A stretch of DNA of 64,000 nt from Polynucleobacter sp. AP-Capit-er-40B-B4 (GCF_018882245.1 NZ_JACVOV010000002.1:372001-436000); one strand, 5' to 3'; counted from the stretch's first letter, positions 44,211 through 53,947 are shown. The notes: generated from the letters alone by a model not told the origin. Made by a program: numbers and translations.

Positions 44211-44645
44211 ATGCCAAAACTTGCCAGACTCTTTCAAAATGCAGATGATGTTGTTGAGGCGTGGCGTGATGCACTGAGCCATCGTGACGTGCAAAGCGCT
44301 CTGGATATTTGGTTGGATGACGATTCCATTACCTGCGTTCTACCTGAAGGGCATCGCCTGACAGGTCATGCAGAAATTCGCGAAGGCTTGGAGCGACTGC
44401 TTGCAAAGCAACCTCTTTTTCTAGAGCCTATCGCATGCATTAGCCACTCTGTACTGGGCGCCGCGGTATATGACACTACTGAAGCAGTACATTTACGGGC
44501 GGATCAAGTTGAAGCAGAATTTTTCCTCAACATCACACTAGTACTTCTGCAAGATAGTCAGGGATGGCGCATTGCACACTTACACGCAAGTCATTCCACC
44601 GAAGAAACCTTCGACGCACCCTCCACACCACACGGCCTGCATTAA
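44211..44645 (+). CDS. NTF2-like (SnoaL-type) protein of unknown function
   Basis: The 144-residue cytosolic protein looks like a single NTF2-fold domain of the calcium/calmodulin kinase II association or SnoaL type: a helical start with VVEAWRDALSHRDVQSALDIW, then CVLPEGHRLTGHAEIREGLERLL, and strands ending WRIAHLHASHS, the typical last strand of the fold. Such domains form dimers and may bind small ligands; no catalytic role can be assigned. It follows waaF by 17 bp and precedes an unrecognised conserved gene by 5 bp. Confidence 0.8.
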   Translation: MPKLARLFQNADDVVEAWRDALSHRDVQSALDIWLDDDSITCVLPEGHRLTGHAEIREGLERLLAKQPLFLEPIACISHSVLGAAVYDTTEAVHLRADQVEAEFFLNITLVLLQDSQGWRIAHLHASHSTEETFDAPSTPHGLH

Positions 44646-44650
44646 ACACT

Positions 44651-45277
44651 ATGGATGATCAAGTACTACGGTCACTGATGAAGTGGCCAAATGTGCCTGA
44701 TTGCTTCGGTTGGCTTGCACTAGATCGTCGCGGCCAATGGCGGATGCGCGATGAGTTTGCCCAACAAAATCGTCTTCCAGGACAAGTGATTAAACATGTC
44801 GCTCTTAATGACTTTATTGCTCGCAACTATGCAGGCGATGAACTCGGAAGGTATTTTTTTCAAAATGGTCCGCAGCGCGTTTTTATTACGCTAGATGCCA
44901 CCCCCTGGATTGCGCGCATTATCCCGAATGCTCAAGGCGATCTATTTCTTACTCAATGTCATAACGTCATTGACCCAGATTCAGCCCTAAGCGATGAAAA
45001 TGGCAATATTTATATTGTTGGGAAAGTGAACCTAACAATTTATGACAGCAGCAACAGTGGTGATGAAAATAGGCAGTTTCTCAAAAGAGAAACTCAAGCA
45101 ATTGCTCTTTTGCACGATCACGATCTAGATCATTTTTCTGAGCTGGCCAAACTTCGCGAAGAGGCCTGTAGTTTTGGGGGATCCTGGACTTGGCAAGGAA
45201 AGCAGCTGCCACTAGACCCCATACATTCCCAAGAGTTAGCTACACGCTTTCGTTACCAAGCTACACCGCAACCTTAA
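44651..45277 (+). CDS. Conserved protein of unknown function
   Basis: The start is ATG 44651 (208 aa); the longer frame from 44564 overlaps the previous gene and is not used. The product is soluble, with motifs DDQVLRSLMKWPNVPDCFGWLALDRRGQWRMRDE, FIARNYAGDELGRYFFQNGPQRVFI and FGGSWTWQGKQLPLDPI. The N-terminal block is familiar from uncharacterised DUF proteins of Burkholderiales (DUF2946/DUF2944-like), but I cannot name the family with certainty. It lies 5 bp after the NTF2-like gene and ends opposite the M48 protease gene with a 4-nt overlap. No function is proposed. Confidence 0.8.
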   Translation: MDDQVLRSLMKWPNVPDCFGWLALDRRGQWRMRDEFAQQNRLPGQVIKHVALNDFIARNYAGDELGRYFFQNGPQRVFITLDATPWIARIIPNAQGDLFLTQCHNVIDPDSALSDENGNIYIVGKVNLTIYDSSNSGDENRQFLKRETQAIALLHDHDLDHFSELAKLREEACSFGGSWTWQGKQLPLDPIHSQELATRFRYQATPQP

Positions 45278-46974
45278 CCGGGAGCTTGCTTACCCTGCTC
45301 CTTGAGCTCATCTTGATATTGCCTCTGCATTTCACGCAAACGAGCATCAATACTGGAGCCCTGGTAAAAATCGGCCCCACCAGCTGAGCGAGCAATACGA
45401 AGTTGTTCAATTGCTGAAGGCCACGCCCCCTCGAGTGCATATTTTTCACCTAGTGCGTAATGACGCATTGGGACATTTCCAGCCTGATCATAAGACTTGG
45501 ATAATAAGCTCCACCACACAATTTCATTAGGCTGAGATCTTGTTCGCGCCTTTAGCCAAGTAATCGCATCATTGGTACGACCGAGTCTTAGTTCAGCATT
45601 AATCATTGCCGCGCCTGCTGCATAAGATTGTGGATATGCACGCAAAGTGGCTTGGGCAATTTGAAGTGCTTCTTCACTTTTACCTTTAGCCAAAGCTAAT
45701 TCAGAAGCGGTGACATCCAACGACAGGCTCTGCCTTTGGATCGGCGAGCCTGGCGCACTGGCCTTCTGGGCTAAGTTACGCGCTTGCTGAAGATTGGATT
45801 CGGCTTGATCAATTTTTCCCTGACGCTGAGCGATGAGAGCTAAGCCATAGAAACCTTCTAACTGTTTTCCAACTTGAGGCTGCTTACTCAAGCTATCAAA
45901 AGTATTTTTTAAGTCATAGAGTCCACTCGAGCTACCGGCCTGCTCCATGCGCGCTCGCGCCTTGATGAAATAAAACTCAACGGAGCTAGGCACGTTGCGC
46001 GTTGCCACAGTCCGCGCCCGATCTTGCATATCAGCAATACGATCTGTTGTTAAGGGGTGGGTGCGTACGTAGGCAGGCACGCCTTTATCCATAATGCCAG
46101 TAGCCTTTTGTAAACGCTGGAAAAAACCTGGCGCACCATTTACATCGTAACCACTAGCTTCCAGAATCTGAAAGCCAATACGATCAGCTTCACGCTCAGC
46201 ATCTCTTGAATAAGAGAGTTGATTATTGATAGCAGCTGCTTGGCCGCCCTGCATGAGCCCCGCTGCAGCTTGTGGATTACGAGACATTGCTAAGGCGCCA
46301 AGCACCATGCCAGCAATCGCAATCATTGTATTGGTAGCCTGCTTATCCATCTGACGAGCCAGGTGACGCTGTAATACGTGGCCCGTTTCATGCCCCATGA
46401 CTGAAGCTACCTCAGAATCGGATTCTGCACTCACAATCAGGCCCGTATGAAAACCAATAAATCCTCCAGGCAAAGCAAATGCATTAATGCTGCTGTCCTT
46501 AACAGCAAATACCTCGAAGTTATAAGCTCCACTACCCTGCTCGTTTGCGCCTCCAAGCTGTAATTTTTTTGCAGCCTGTAATAAGCGTCGCTCCATCTGA
46601 TTGAGAAAATCATAAAGAGGTAAATCATTTGAATAATCAGGGTCAGGACGAATCTGGCGCATGATCATTTCGCCATATTTACGCTCATCCACTCGACTTA
46701 AGGCATCGCCGCCTGGATCGCCCATATCTGGCAAAACAATTGTTGGCTGACTGCGCAAAGGGCTTCGTGTTGGGGCATTAGCCGGACGCGCATCGGGTGA
46801 CTGCATAGCTCTGCCAATATTCTGAATAGCAGCAGAATTACCCTCTACAGAAACGTCCCCTGTAGGAGTTGCAGCATAGGCAGGGAACCCAGAAAAAGTT
46901 AGTCCCAACGTTAACCAAACGGCTAAAGTGCGGTACAAAAAAGTGGTTTTTGGATCTGACTTTATGTCTTGCAT
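45274..46974 (-). CDS. Periplasmic M48 metalloprotease with TPR repeats, BepA-like
   Basis: BepA-type proteases degrade or assist misassembled outer-membrane proteins such as LptD. The 566-residue precursor has a signal peptide ending at AYA (residue 34), an M48 peptidase domain with the zinc motif H195-E196-x-x-H199 in [12 protein letters not shown], and a further Glu in [11 protein letters not shown]. The C-terminal half (about 330-540) is helical with tetratricopeptide-like repeats ([31 protein letters not shown] and others). It is longer than E. coli BepA (487) and ends in a Gln-rich polar tail. Periplasmic location is inferred. Confidence 0.9.
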   Translation of the reverse strand: MQDIKSDPKTTFLYRTLAVWLTLGLTFSGFPAYAATPTGDVSVEGNSAAIQNIGRAMQSPDARPANAPTRSPLRSQPTIVLPDMGDPGGDALSRVDERKYGEMIMRQIRPDPDYSNDLPLYDFLNQMERRLLQAAKKLQLGGANEQGSGAYNFEVFAVKDSSINAFALPGGFIGFHTGLIVSAESDSEVASVMGHETGHVLQRHLARQMDKQATNTMIAIAGMVLGALAMSRNPQAAAGLMQGGQAAAINNQLSYSRDAEREADRIGFQILEASGYDVNGAPGFFQRLQKATGIMDKGVPAYVRTHPLTTDRIADMQDRARTVATRNVPSSVEFYFIKARARMEQAGSSSGLYDLKNTFDSLSKQPQVGKQLEGFYGLALIAQRQGKIDQAESNLQQARNLAQKASAPGSPIQRQSLSLDVTASELALAKGKSEEALQIAQATLRAYPQSYAAGAAMINAELRLGRTNDAITWLKARTRSQPNEIVWWSLLSKSYDQAGNVPMRHYALGEKYALEGAWPSAIEQLRIARSAGGADFYQGSSIDARLREMQRQYQDELKEQGKQAPG

Positions 46975-46997
46975 CTCTATATGGTAAAACTTATCCC

Positions 46998-47474
46998 ATG
47001 AACAAACTAACTCATTTTGATACCAGCGGGCAAGCCCACATGGTAAACGTTGGCGATAAGCCTAACACCCATCGTATAGCTATAGCTACCGGCAAGATCA
47101 CCATGCTTCCAGAAACCTTCAAAATGGTCGAAGCTGGTACCCATAAAAAGGGTGATGTACTGGGTATTGCCAGAATTGCCGGCATTCAGGCATCTAAGAG
47201 AACATCAGACTTGATTCCTCTTTGCCACCCATTAGCGCTCACCCACGTCAGCCTGGAGTTTCAAACCAACTTCCAAGACAGCAGCATTACCTGTGAAGTG
47301 AGAGCAGAAACTACAGGGCCCACTGGCGTAGAGATGGAAGCCCTCACCGCAGTCCAAGTTGCCCTACTCACAATCTACGATATGTGCAAAGCCGTAGACC
47401 GTGGCATGGTAATGGGTGATGTGAAACTGCTTGAGAAGAGTGGTGGTAAGAGTGGGGAGTGGAAGGCGGGCTGA
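46998..47474 (+). CDS. moaC: Cyclic pyranopterin monophosphate synthase accessory protein MoaC
   Basis: MoaC acts with MoaA in the first step of molybdenum cofactor synthesis, forming cPMP. The 158-residue protein starts with [18 protein letters not shown] and has the family block [17 protein letters not shown] and [31 protein letters not shown]. The ATG at 46998 is used; an upstream in-frame TTG-type start (46869) falls within the protease gene. It stands alone, without other moa genes in the window; a divergent promoter to the protease gene lies in a 23-bp gap. Confidence 0.96.
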   Translation: MNKLTHFDTSGQAHMVNVGDKPNTHRIAIATGKITMLPETFKMVEAGTHKKGDVLGIARIAGIQASKRTSDLIPLCHPLALTHVSLEFQTNFQDSSITCEVRAETTGPTGVEMEALTAVQVALLTIYDMCKAVDRGMVMGDVKLLEKSGGKSGEWKAG

Positions 47475-47492
47475 TCCCGCGCTCCATTCACA

Positions 47493-47837
47493 CTACTTAT
47501 CTTTTACTACAAAAGAATATAAGACACATAAAACTGCTGCAACCAATCCGGTAACAATAGCTTCGCCCGAAAAGGCGGCTGGATGAGCAACAAAATCAGA
47601 TGTAGTTGTTGCCAATCCAGTCAATGCTCCAGTGGAATAACGGTTATGCAGCCATTTTTTGGACTCTATAAACGATAGGCAGACCATGACACTGCCAGTA
47701 ATGCAGCCGGTTCTCAGGGCCGTCTCCCAGTGCGCCAAAGTAATTACGTTCAAATTACCTTGAGCCATAACAAATAAGCAAGCAGGAGTTGCCTCAGATA
47801 GACGCCGAAGAAAGATCACTATTTTTTCTTTAATCAT
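47493..47837 (-). CDS. Small membrane protein of unknown function
   Basis: The 114-residue protein has about three hydrophobic segments (about 29-56, 67-84 and 90-111) and a basic N-terminus, so an inner-membrane location is likely. I recognise no family. Size and layout are reminiscent of a holin or of small stress membrane proteins, but nothing around it suggests a phage. It converges on moaC (18-bp gap) and lies downstream of the pilin gene, with 94 bp between. The start ATG has a plausible GGAG upstream. Confidence 0.6.
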   Translation of the reverse strand: MIKEKIVIFLRRLSEATPACLFVMAQGNLNVITLAHWETALRTGCITGSVMVCLSFIESKKWLHNRYSTGALTGLATTTSDFVAHPAAFSGEAIVTGLVAAVLCVLYSFVVKDK

Positions 47838-47931
47838 CCCTCACTCTCCTTGATTAATAAAATGTAGCCTCATCTTAATCTAGGCACCAGAACTTGCATG
47901 GGAAACAGACACCCCGAACCGTCTTATTTTC

Positions 47932-48462
47932 TTACTTAGCTATTCTGCATTCAGAAGGCAGTAACTGAGAAATCAAGTTAGTTTCCGTTGATCTACATGA
48001 CCATCCACCAGACCATGTTGAACCCTCTGGCTTTGACAGGTCCAATGGCTTAGGAGCATTAGCATCGGGCTCATTTGTTGGAATAAGGTGCAAAGTGTTC
48101 TTACCTTCTGGCGCCACGCTCACTTGGTAATCAATGGCAATTGCTCCCGATGGAGTAATTTCAATCAACTTAACGCTGCGAGTTGGTGTAAATGTAAAGG
48201 CCCCATGAGTTGCCTCATCCATCAGCACAGTTCCACGGCTTGCAAAAGCTTCTGTTACGGCCAGCTTAGCGCTGGACGATAAATTCATACCTTCCACAAC
48301 ACGACTTCGAGCAATATAGTCTTGGTATTGGGGCACCGCTACTGCAACTAAGATGCCAATAATGGCTACGACAACCATCACCTCAATCAAGGTAAATCCA
48401 GACTCTGATGTTTGATCTTGATGGGTTTTTATATTTTCGAATTGATTATCGATACTCTGCAT
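47932..48462 (-). CDS. Type IV pilin-like protein (solitary)
   Basis: The protein has a class III prepilin signal, ESG-FTLIEVMVVVAIIGILVAVAVPQYQDYIARS, with Gly before the cleavage site and Glu at mature position 5. From ATG 48462, which has GGGAG about 9 nt upstream, the leader is 22 residues, longer than the usual 6-8 of type IVa leaders. The mature part is about 154 residues, with a globular domain and a C-terminal Cys pair (SCRSTETN and PSEC), like the D-loop of PilA/PilE pilins. An in-frame ATG at 48492 would lengthen the leader further. No other pil genes are nearby. Confidence 0.88.
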   Translation of the reverse strand: MQSIDNQFENIKTHQDQTSESGFTLIEVMVVVAIIGILVAVAVPQYQDYIARSRVVEGMNLSSSAKLAVTEAFASRGTVLMDEATHGAFTFTPTRSVKLIEITPSGAIAIDYQVSVAPEGKNTLHLIPTNEPDANAPKPLDLSKPEGSTWSGGWSCRSTETNLISQLLPSECRIAK

Positions 48463-48534
48463 ATTTCTGGCTCCCGAGGTGAAATACCTCATGATCCAGT
48501 CTACGCCTTTTGCATTCAAGTGGCGCAGGAAATG

Positions 48535-48563
48535 AAAAAGCCGGCTATGAAGGCCGGCTTTTT
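48535..48563 (-). terminator. Rho-independent terminator of the terC gene
   Basis: Stem AAAAAGCCGGC (48535-48545) and GCCGGCTTTTT (48553-48563) with a 7-nt loop; on the minus strand it ends in TTTTT. It lies 21 bp downstream of the terC stop. Confidence 0.93.
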
Positions 48564-48583
48564 CTGATTCATCTGTAAGAAAA

Positions 48584-49288
48584 TCAATGTGCTTTTGCTG
48601 CGTTCTTTTTCTTCAAATAAGTGCCTACCAAAATCACAATAGCGACACCAATTACCTCAAACGCAAGTTTTGCATCGCCTAAGGCGGCTTGAATGCTGTC
48701 TTTGATAGCAGGATCATCCACCAACATTCCACCAGCCAGCAGACCTAAAAGGCCAGCACCCAAAGTAATAATGATTGGGAAACGTTCCATTACCTTCAAC
48801 AACATGGCGCTGCCAAAAATGATCAATGGAATAGACATACCCAAACCAATAACCAACAAGAGCAAACGAGTCTCTTCTGGACCTTTTTGCGCTGCAGCTG
48901 CAACAGCCAATACGTTGTCCAAACTCATTACTAGGTCAGCAATCAAGATCGTACGAATAGCAGCCCAGATACTAGTCTTAGCTTCCATATGCTCTTCGCC
49001 ACCGCTATCAGATAAAAGCTGGATACCGATATAGAGCAATAACAAACCGCCAACAATCTTTAAGTACGGCAAAGTGAGCAATGCTACTGCTGTGATGGTG
49101 AGCACTACACGTAAAACAATTGCGGCAGCACTACCCCAGAAAATCGCTTTCTTTTGTTGTGCCGGTGGCAAATTACGTGATGCCAAGGCAATCACAACTG
49201 CGTTATCGCCAGATAGCAAAATATTTGCAACGATGATTGATAAAAGCGCCGCCCAAAAGGTGGCGTCAGAAAATGCTGAAAAATCCAT
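48584..49288 (-). CDS. TerC family integral membrane protein
   Basis: The 234-residue protein has about seven membrane spans and the two acidic signature motifs of the TerC/Alx family: NILLSGDNAVVIALASRNL near the N-terminus and ADLVMSLDNVLAVAAAA in the middle. Alx and MntP-related members have been linked to manganese export and pH response, and TerC to tellurite resistance; which applies here is not known. A similar gene downstream of sucCD is seen in several betaproteobacteria. It is separated from sucD by a terminator, so it has its own promoter. Confidence 0.9.
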   Translation of the reverse strand: MDFSAFSDATFWAALLSIIVANILLSGDNAVVIALASRNLPPAQQKKAIFWGSAAAIVLRVVLTITAVALLTLPYLKIVGGLLLLYIGIQLLSDSGGEEHMEAKTSIWAAIRTILIADLVMSLDNVLAVAAAAQKGPEETRLLLLVIGLGMSIPLIIFGSAMLLKVMERFPIIITLGAGLLGLLAGGMLVDDPAIKDSIQAALGDAKLAFEVIGVAIVILVGTYLKKKNAAKAH

Positions 49289-49343
49289 GGTGTCTCCTAC
49301 GTTTCTCTTATGTTTTATTTTATTTTTAACTACTGGGTACTAC

Positions 49344-49375
49344 AAAAAAGGATGCTGTTTTAGCAGCACCCTTTT
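49344..49375 (-). terminator. Rho-independent terminator of sucCD
   Basis: Stem GGATGCTG (49350-49357) and CAGCACCC (49364-49371) with one A-C mismatch, flanked by A4/T4; on the minus strand it ends in TTTTTT. It lies 13 bp downstream of the sucD stop. Confidence 0.85.
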
Positions 49376-49387
49376 CCAAAACACTAA

Positions 49388-50281
49388 TTACAACATGGCT
49401 TTCAATAAAGCAGCCATTTCTGATGGATTCTTTGTGACTTTGAAGCCACATTCTTCCATTACAGCTAATTTCGCATCCGCAGTATCAGCACCGCCAGAAA
49501 TCAACGCGCCTGCGTGACCCATACGCTTGCCTGGAGGCGCTGTTACGCCAGCAATAAAGCCAACTACTGGCTTTTTCATATTGTCTTTGCACCAGCGAGC
49601 AGCTTCCGCTTCATCTGGACCACCGATTTCACCAATCATGATCACAGCATCTGTCTCTGGATCTTCATTGAACATTCTCATGATGTCGATATGTTTCAAG
49701 CCATTGATTGGGTCGCCACCAATACCTACTGCTGTGGACTGGCCTAAACCAATTGCTGTCAACTGACCAACCGCTTCATAAGTCAATGTACCGGAACGGC
49801 TAACAACACCAATACGGCCTTTCTTATGAATGTGGCCAGGCATGATACCGATCTTAATTTCGTCTGGGGTGATGATGCCTGGGCAGTTAGGGCCAAGCAA
49901 TAAAGTCTTCTTGCCGCCAGCAGCTTCTTTTGCATGCATCTTGTTACGGACTTCAAGCATGTCGCGCACAGGAATACCTTCAGTAATACAGATCACAAAG
50001 TCGAGGTCAGCCTCAACCGCTTCCCAAATCGCTGCAGCAGCACCAGGAGGCGGAACATAAATTACAGAAGTTGTTGCACCAGTTTGCTGAGCAGCTTCTT
50101 TAACAGTCGCATAAATTGGAATGTTAAAAATAGACTCTCCAGCTTTTTTAGGATTTACGCCGGCAACGAAACAATTCTTGCCGTTTGCGTATTCCTGACA
50201 TTTCTCAGTATGGAACTGACCTGTCTTACCAGTAATACCTTGTGTAATGACTTTGGTGTTTTTATTGATCAAAATAGACAT
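49388..50281 (-). CDS. sucD: Succinyl-CoA synthetase alpha subunit
   Basis: SucD carries the phosphohistidine of succinyl-CoA synthetase in the citric acid cycle. The 297-residue protein has the CoA-binding fold [34 protein letters not shown] and [10 protein letters not shown]. The active-site His is H256 in [12 protein letters not shown]. Length is close to E. coli SucD (289). It lies 15 bp after sucC and is followed by a terminator. Confidence 0.97.
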   Translation of the reverse strand: MSILINKNTKVITQGITGKTGQFHTEKCQEYANGKNCFVAGVNPKKAGESIFNIPIYATVKEAAQQTGATTSVIYVPPPGAAAAIWEAVEADLDFVICITEGIPVRDMLEVRNKMHAKEAAGGKKTLLLGPNCPGIITPDEIKIGIMPGHIHKKGRIGVVSRSGTLTYEAVGQLTAIGLGQSTAVGIGGDPINGLKHIDIMRMFNEDPETDAVIMIGEIGGPDEAEAARWCKDNMKKPVVGFIAGVTAPPGKRMGHAGALISGGADTADAKLAVMEECGFKVTKNPSEMAALLKAML

Positions 50282-50296
50282 ATTGAAATTCCTGGA

Positions 50297-51466
50297 TTAT
50301 TTGTTTTTGGCAACAGCAGCAACTACCTTAGTAGCGGCTTCAGCCATTGAATCGGCGCTAATAATTGGCAAACCAGAGTCCGCAAGAATCTTCTTGCCCA
50401 ACTCTTCATTTGTTCCCTTCATACGCACAACCAAAGGTACTGTGAGGTTTACTGCTTTACATGCAGTAACAACACCGTCTGCAATCACATCACAACGCAT
50501 AATGCCGCCGAAGATGTTTACCAAGATTGCTTCAACACTCTTGTTCTTCAACATGATCTTGAATGCTTCGGTAACTTTTTCTGCTGTAGCGCCGCCACCA
50601 ACGTCCAAGAAGTTTGCTGGTTCGCCGCCAAACAACTTAATAGTGTCCATAGTGGCCATCGCCAGGCCTGCGCCGTTCACTAAACAGCCGATATTGCCGT
50701 CGAGAGAGATGTAAGCGAGGTCAAATTTTGAAGCTTCGATTTCTGCAGCATCTTCTTCATCGATATCGCGATAAGCAACGATCTCTGGATGACGGAACAA
50801 TGCGTTTGGATCAAAGTTGAACTTGGCATCCAAAGCCTTGATCTTGCCATTACCTTCAAGAATTAATGGGTTGATTTCAACCAATGAAGCATCGGTATCC
50901 CAGTAAGTCTTGTAAAGGTTTTTGAATACGTCGCGTGCCATAGGAATAGACGCCTCAGGAACGCCAATACCTTTCGCAACGATGTCGCAATCCGCATCTG
51001 TCAAACCAATCATTGGATCAACAAATACTTTGATAATTTTTTCTGGATGAGATTCAGCAACTTCCTCAATATCCATACCGCCTTCGCTAGAAGCCATGAT
51101 CACATTCTTTTGTGTGCCACGATCTGTAACGATACTGAAGTAGTACTCTTTTTTAATATCAGCGCCATCTTCAATTAAGAGGCGATTTACTTTTTGACCT
51201 TCTGGTCCAGTTTGATGCGTCTTGAGCTGCATGCCCAAAATTTCAGAAGCATATTTCTTTACTTCGTCCATGCTTCTCGCCAACTTCACGCCGCCGCCTT
51301 TACCGCGACCGCCAGCATGAATCTGCGCTTTTACAACCCATACTGGGCCACCTAATTTTTCAGCAGCTTTAACTGCCTCATCAACACTAAATGCAGGAAT
51401 GCCGTTAGGAACAGGCACATTAAATTGGCGAAGGAGTTCTTTGCCTTGGTACTCGTGAATTTTCAT
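50297..51466 (-). CDS. sucC: Succinyl-CoA synthetase beta subunit
   Basis: SucC binds the nucleotide and succinate and pairs with SucD. The 389-residue ATP-grasp protein begins [22 protein letters not shown] and contains [20 protein letters not shown], the lysine-glycine loop, and [19 protein letters not shown] with [15 protein letters not shown]. Length agrees with E. coli SucC (388). The leader upstream (51467-51654) contains a hairpin with GCAACGC (51617-51623) and GCGTTGC (51632-51638). Confidence 0.97.
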   Translation of the reverse strand: MKIHEYQGKELLRQFNVPVPNGIPAFSVDEAVKAAEKLGGPVWVVKAQIHAGGRGKGGGVKLARSMDEVKKYASEILGMQLKTHQTGPEGQKVNRLLIEDGADIKKEYYFSIVTDRGTQKNVIMASSEGGMDIEEVAESHPEKIIKVFVDPMIGLTDADCDIVAKGIGVPEASIPMARDVFKNLYKTYWDTDASLVEINPLILEGNGKIKALDAKFNFDPNALFRHPEIVAYRDIDEEDAAEIEASKFDLAYISLDGNIGCLVNGAGLAMATMDTIKLFGGEPANFLDVGGGATAEKVTEAFKIMLKNKSVEAILVNIFGGIMRCDVIADGVVTACKAVNLTVPLVVRMKGTNEELGKKILADSGLPIISADSMAEAATKVVAAVAKNK

Positions 51467-51616
51467 AATTACTCCGAAACGGTATCTTTTTTAGCAAGCG
51501 ATGAGGATTAGTAAAACCGATGTTGCCTTGATCCCATGCTTACCCTAGAAATAGCTAAATTAGCCAATTTTGAATAAATGTGAGCGGCTTGACCGACTCC
51601 ATAAGTCTATCATGCT

Positions 51617-51638
51617 GCAACGCCGCAAATAGCGTTGC
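51617..51638 (-). repeat. Hairpin in the recX-sucC gap
   Basis: GCAACGC (51617-51623) and GCGTTGC (51632-51638) form a perfect 7-bp stem with an 8-nt loop. No T run follows on the minus strand, so a role as recX terminator is only possible, not shown. Confidence 0.45.
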
Positions 51639-51654
51639 CTGATCCGTAATTGCC

Positions 51655-52176
51655 CTAATCAGGGGTCTGACCGCCAATGACCTTGGCAACAATCTCCGAC
51701 CCAAATCCCTTGGAAGCCAGAAACCGATACTGTCTTGCTTTTTCCTTTTGGTCCTGGGGGCGAACACCGTATTTTCTAGCCCAAAGATCAAAAGCGCGCT
51801 GAAATTCGGTCTCTTTGAGAGCCACAAGGAGTTTTGCCGACTGCTTGGAATCAACGCCAGCCTTTTCAAGCTCATCGGCAATCTTTCTCGTGCCATACCG
51901 CTCGCTACGGCGACGAACCAAAGCTTCTGCAAAACGCTCGTCAGACAACCAGCCACGAGCCTCAAAATCATCCAAGACCGCCTCAATCTGGGTATCCCTC
52001 GATTCTGGGGTTTGTTCCGCCTGCGCTCCACCTAACTTACCCCACCTGGCCTCTGATTCAGCCAATTTAACGGCTAAGCCCTTGCGGCTATATTCCCGCT
52101 GCGACAAAAGGCGCAAAGCCCGAGCTTTGAGGCTCGGGCTTTGTTTGACTTTTTTATTGCTCGTTAATTCTGACAT
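51655..52176 (-). CDS. recX: Regulatory protein RecX
   Basis: RecX binds RecA filaments and inhibits or modulates recombination and SOS. The 173-residue protein starts with a polar tail followed by LKARALRLLSQREYSRKGLAVKL, the usual RecX N-terminal repeat, and later LDDFEARGWLSDERFAEALVRRRSERYGTRKI. It is 16 bp downstream of recA on the same strand. A 12-bp perfect hairpin (52114-52143) is inside its first 25 codons. E. coli recX (166 aa) is produced by read-through of a terminator after recA. Confidence 0.94.
   Translation of the reverse strand: MSELTSNKKVKQSPSLKARALRLLSQREYSRKGLAVKLAESEARWGKLGGAQAEQTPESRDTQIEAVLDDFEARGWLSDERFAEALVRRRSERYGTRKIADELEKAGVDSKQSAKLLVALKETEFQRAFDLWARKYGVRPQDQKEKARQYRFLASKGFGSEIVAKVIGGQTPD
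52114..52143 (-). terminator. Strong hairpin inside the start of recX, possible attenuator
   Basis: CAAAGCCCGAGC (52114-52125) and GCTCGGGCTTTG (52132-52143) form a 12-bp perfect GC-rich stem with a 6-nt loop. On the minus strand the stem is followed by CGCCTTTTG, a weak T run. It encodes part of residues 12-21 of RecX. Confidence 0.6.
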
Positions 52177-52192
52177 TCAATTATTCAAGAAC

Positions 52193-53281
52193 TTATTCGA
52201 CTTCCTCTTCGCTCAGCACATCAGTAACCACTGCTGAACCAGATTTAACACCTAATTTCTCACGAATTTTTGCTTCAATATCTTTGGCAATAGCTGGGTT
52301 CTCTTTCAAGAACTCACGCACATTATCTTTGCCTTGACCAATGCGGTCGCCGTTGTAGCTATACCATGAGCCTGATTTTTCAACGAGGTCTGCCTCGACA
52401 CCCATATCAATAATTTCACCCTCTCTAGAAATGCCAGCACCGTACATGATGTCAAAGATAGCTTCGCGGAATGGAGGAGACACTTTGTTCTTAACAACCT
52501 TCACACGAGTTTCATTGCCAACAACCTCATCACCTTTTTTGATGCTACCAATACGACGGATATCTAAGCGCATGGAGGCGTAGAACTTCAGCGCATTACC
52601 GCCAGTAGTGGTTTCTGGAGAACCAAACATCACACCAATCTTCATGCGAATCTGGTTAATGAAGATCACGGTAGTGTTGGTACGCTTGATCGCGCCAGTT
52701 AACTTACGCAAAGCTTGACTCATCAAACGAGCTTGTAGGCCTGGTAAAGAATCGCCCATGTCGCCTTCAATCTCAGCTCTTGGAACCAAAGCAGCAACCG
52801 AGTCAATTACGATCAAATCAATAGAGCCGGAACGAACCAATGCGTCAGCAATCTCTAATGCTTGTTCGCCAGTATCTGGTTGAGAGATCAAAAGATTATT
52901 TACATCAACACCAAGGCGTGATGCGTACTGCACATCCAATGCATGCTCAGCATCGATAAACGCGCAAGTGCCGCCAAGTTTTTGCATTTCTGCAATCGCG
53001 TGCAATGTGAGTGTTGTTTTACCGGAAGATTCTGGGCCGTAGATTTCAATCACGCGACCACGTGCGAGGCCACCAACTCCAAGAGCGATATCCAATCCGA
53101 GTGATCCACTAGAAACTACCTGAATATCTTCGCTAATTTCAGCATCGCCCAATCGCATGATTGAGCCTTTACCAAATTGCTTCTCAATTTGCGCCAGTGC
53201 TGCTGTTAGTGCTTTTTGCTTGTCTCCGCTCATTCCTTCAAATTCTGAAGAGGCTGATTTTCTTTTGTCATCCAAGGCCAT
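52193..53281 (-). CDS. recA: Recombinase RecA
   Basis: RecA forms nucleoprotein filaments for homologous recombination and triggers LexA self-cleavage in SOS. The 362-residue protein has the Walker A motif [10 protein letters not shown] (from about residue 82), [12 protein letters not shown] (Walker B) and the [12 protein letters not shown] loop L1 region. The N-terminal extension and the acidic C-terminus (DVLSEEEVE) are typical. The promoter region carries a LexA box. Confidence 0.99.
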   Translation of the reverse strand: MALDDKRKSASSEFEGMSGDKQKALTAALAQIEKQFGKGSIMRLGDAEISEDIQVVSSGSLGLDIALGVGGLARGRVIEIYGPESSGKTTLTLHAIAEMQKLGGTCAFIDAEHALDVQYASRLGVDVNNLLISQPDTGEQALEIADALVRSGSIDLIVIDSVAALVPRAEIEGDMGDSLPGLQARLMSQALRKLTGAIKRTNTTVIFINQIRMKIGVMFGSPETTTGGNALKFYASMRLDIRRIGSIKKGDEVVGNETRVKVVKNKVSPPFREAIFDIMYGAGISREGEIIDMGVEADLVEKSGSWYSYNGDRIGQGKDNVREFLKENPAIAKDIEAKIREKLGVKSGSAVVTDVLSEEEVE

Positions 53282-53353
53282 TTTTGATTCCCTTTTCGCT
53301 ATGTACTGGGCTTTTTCCCGAAGTTTTATCTACTGTGTAACAACTTAGGAGTT

Positions 53354-53382
53354 ACTGTATATAAAAACAGTGGTATTTGCAA
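53354..53382 (-). promoter_or_regulatory. recA promoter with LexA (SOS) box
   Basis: On the minus strand, TTGCAA (53382-53377), a 17-bp spacer and TACAGT (53359-53354). The LexA operator CTGT-N8-ACAG lies at 53355-53370, overlapping the -10 and spacer, the usual place for repression. This matches the CTGT-N8-ACAG consensus exactly. Confidence 0.85.
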
Positions 53383-53389
53383 GCGACTT

Positions 53390-53932
53390 TTAAGCCGAAT
53401 TTACGGATTTTTTACTAAGCTGCGTATGATTGGCTCGATCCCAATAGAAAAAGAGGGGGATGGCTACAGCCCAGACCACCCCAACGAGGATAAATCCAGT
53501 GATTTGACCGCCTGGACCCCAAGCTCCAGCCCCCATCCGAATACCCGCTTCGTAGGACATTGGACCTGCAATACCGCCTAAAACAGCCCCTAAAACAGGC
53601 CTGCCTCGCAACCAGCTCAAAGAACCATTGATGGTAGTTGCCACCAAAACCCACAAAACCCACATCCATAAGGGTGATAAATACGGTGATGGCCAGTCAT
53701 CCCGAAAATCCAGATAGCCTAAATGCATGATGAGGGTGTCAGCCACCAAGCCAAAGATAAAAGCTTTGAGTAAAAGGCTAATTTCTGTTTTTGGGAAGGG
53801 TGAACGCCAGGCATGGAAGGCAATATAGGCCATGGTAGCGATAACCGCCCAAAGCACCTGTTTATTGGCTGCACCCAGTACACAGGCAAACCAACCAAGC
53901 TGGAAAATAACAAAGTTCCAAAATTTAGCCAT
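53390..53932 (-). CDS. DUF2878 family membrane protein
   Basis: The 180-residue protein from ATG 53932 has about five to six hydrophobic segments and polar loops with FRDDWPSPYLSPLWMWVLWVLVATTINGSLSWLRGRPVLGAVLGG, features of the DUF2878 family. The longer frame from 53971 begins inside the tRNA terminator and is rejected. No function is known. It lies downstream of the tRNA gene on the same strand and converges on nothing; recA follows 108 bp further. Confidence 0.82.
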   Translation of the reverse strand: MAKFWNFVIFQLGWFACVLGAANKQVLWAVIATMAYIAFHAWRSPFPKTEISLLLKAFIFGLVADTLIMHLGYLDFRDDWPSPYLSPLWMWVLWVLVATTINGSLSWLRGRPVLGAVLGGIAGPMSYEAGIRMGAGAWGPGGQITGFILVGVVWAVAIPLFFYWDRANHTQLSKKSVNSA

Positions 53933-53947
53933 ACCCAGCACCCTAAG

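Noticed and set aside
51555..52031. A 158-codon minus-strand frame overlapping recX
   Set aside because: It is recX in another frame; recX has all family motifs, and this product is Arg/Leu-rich without any.
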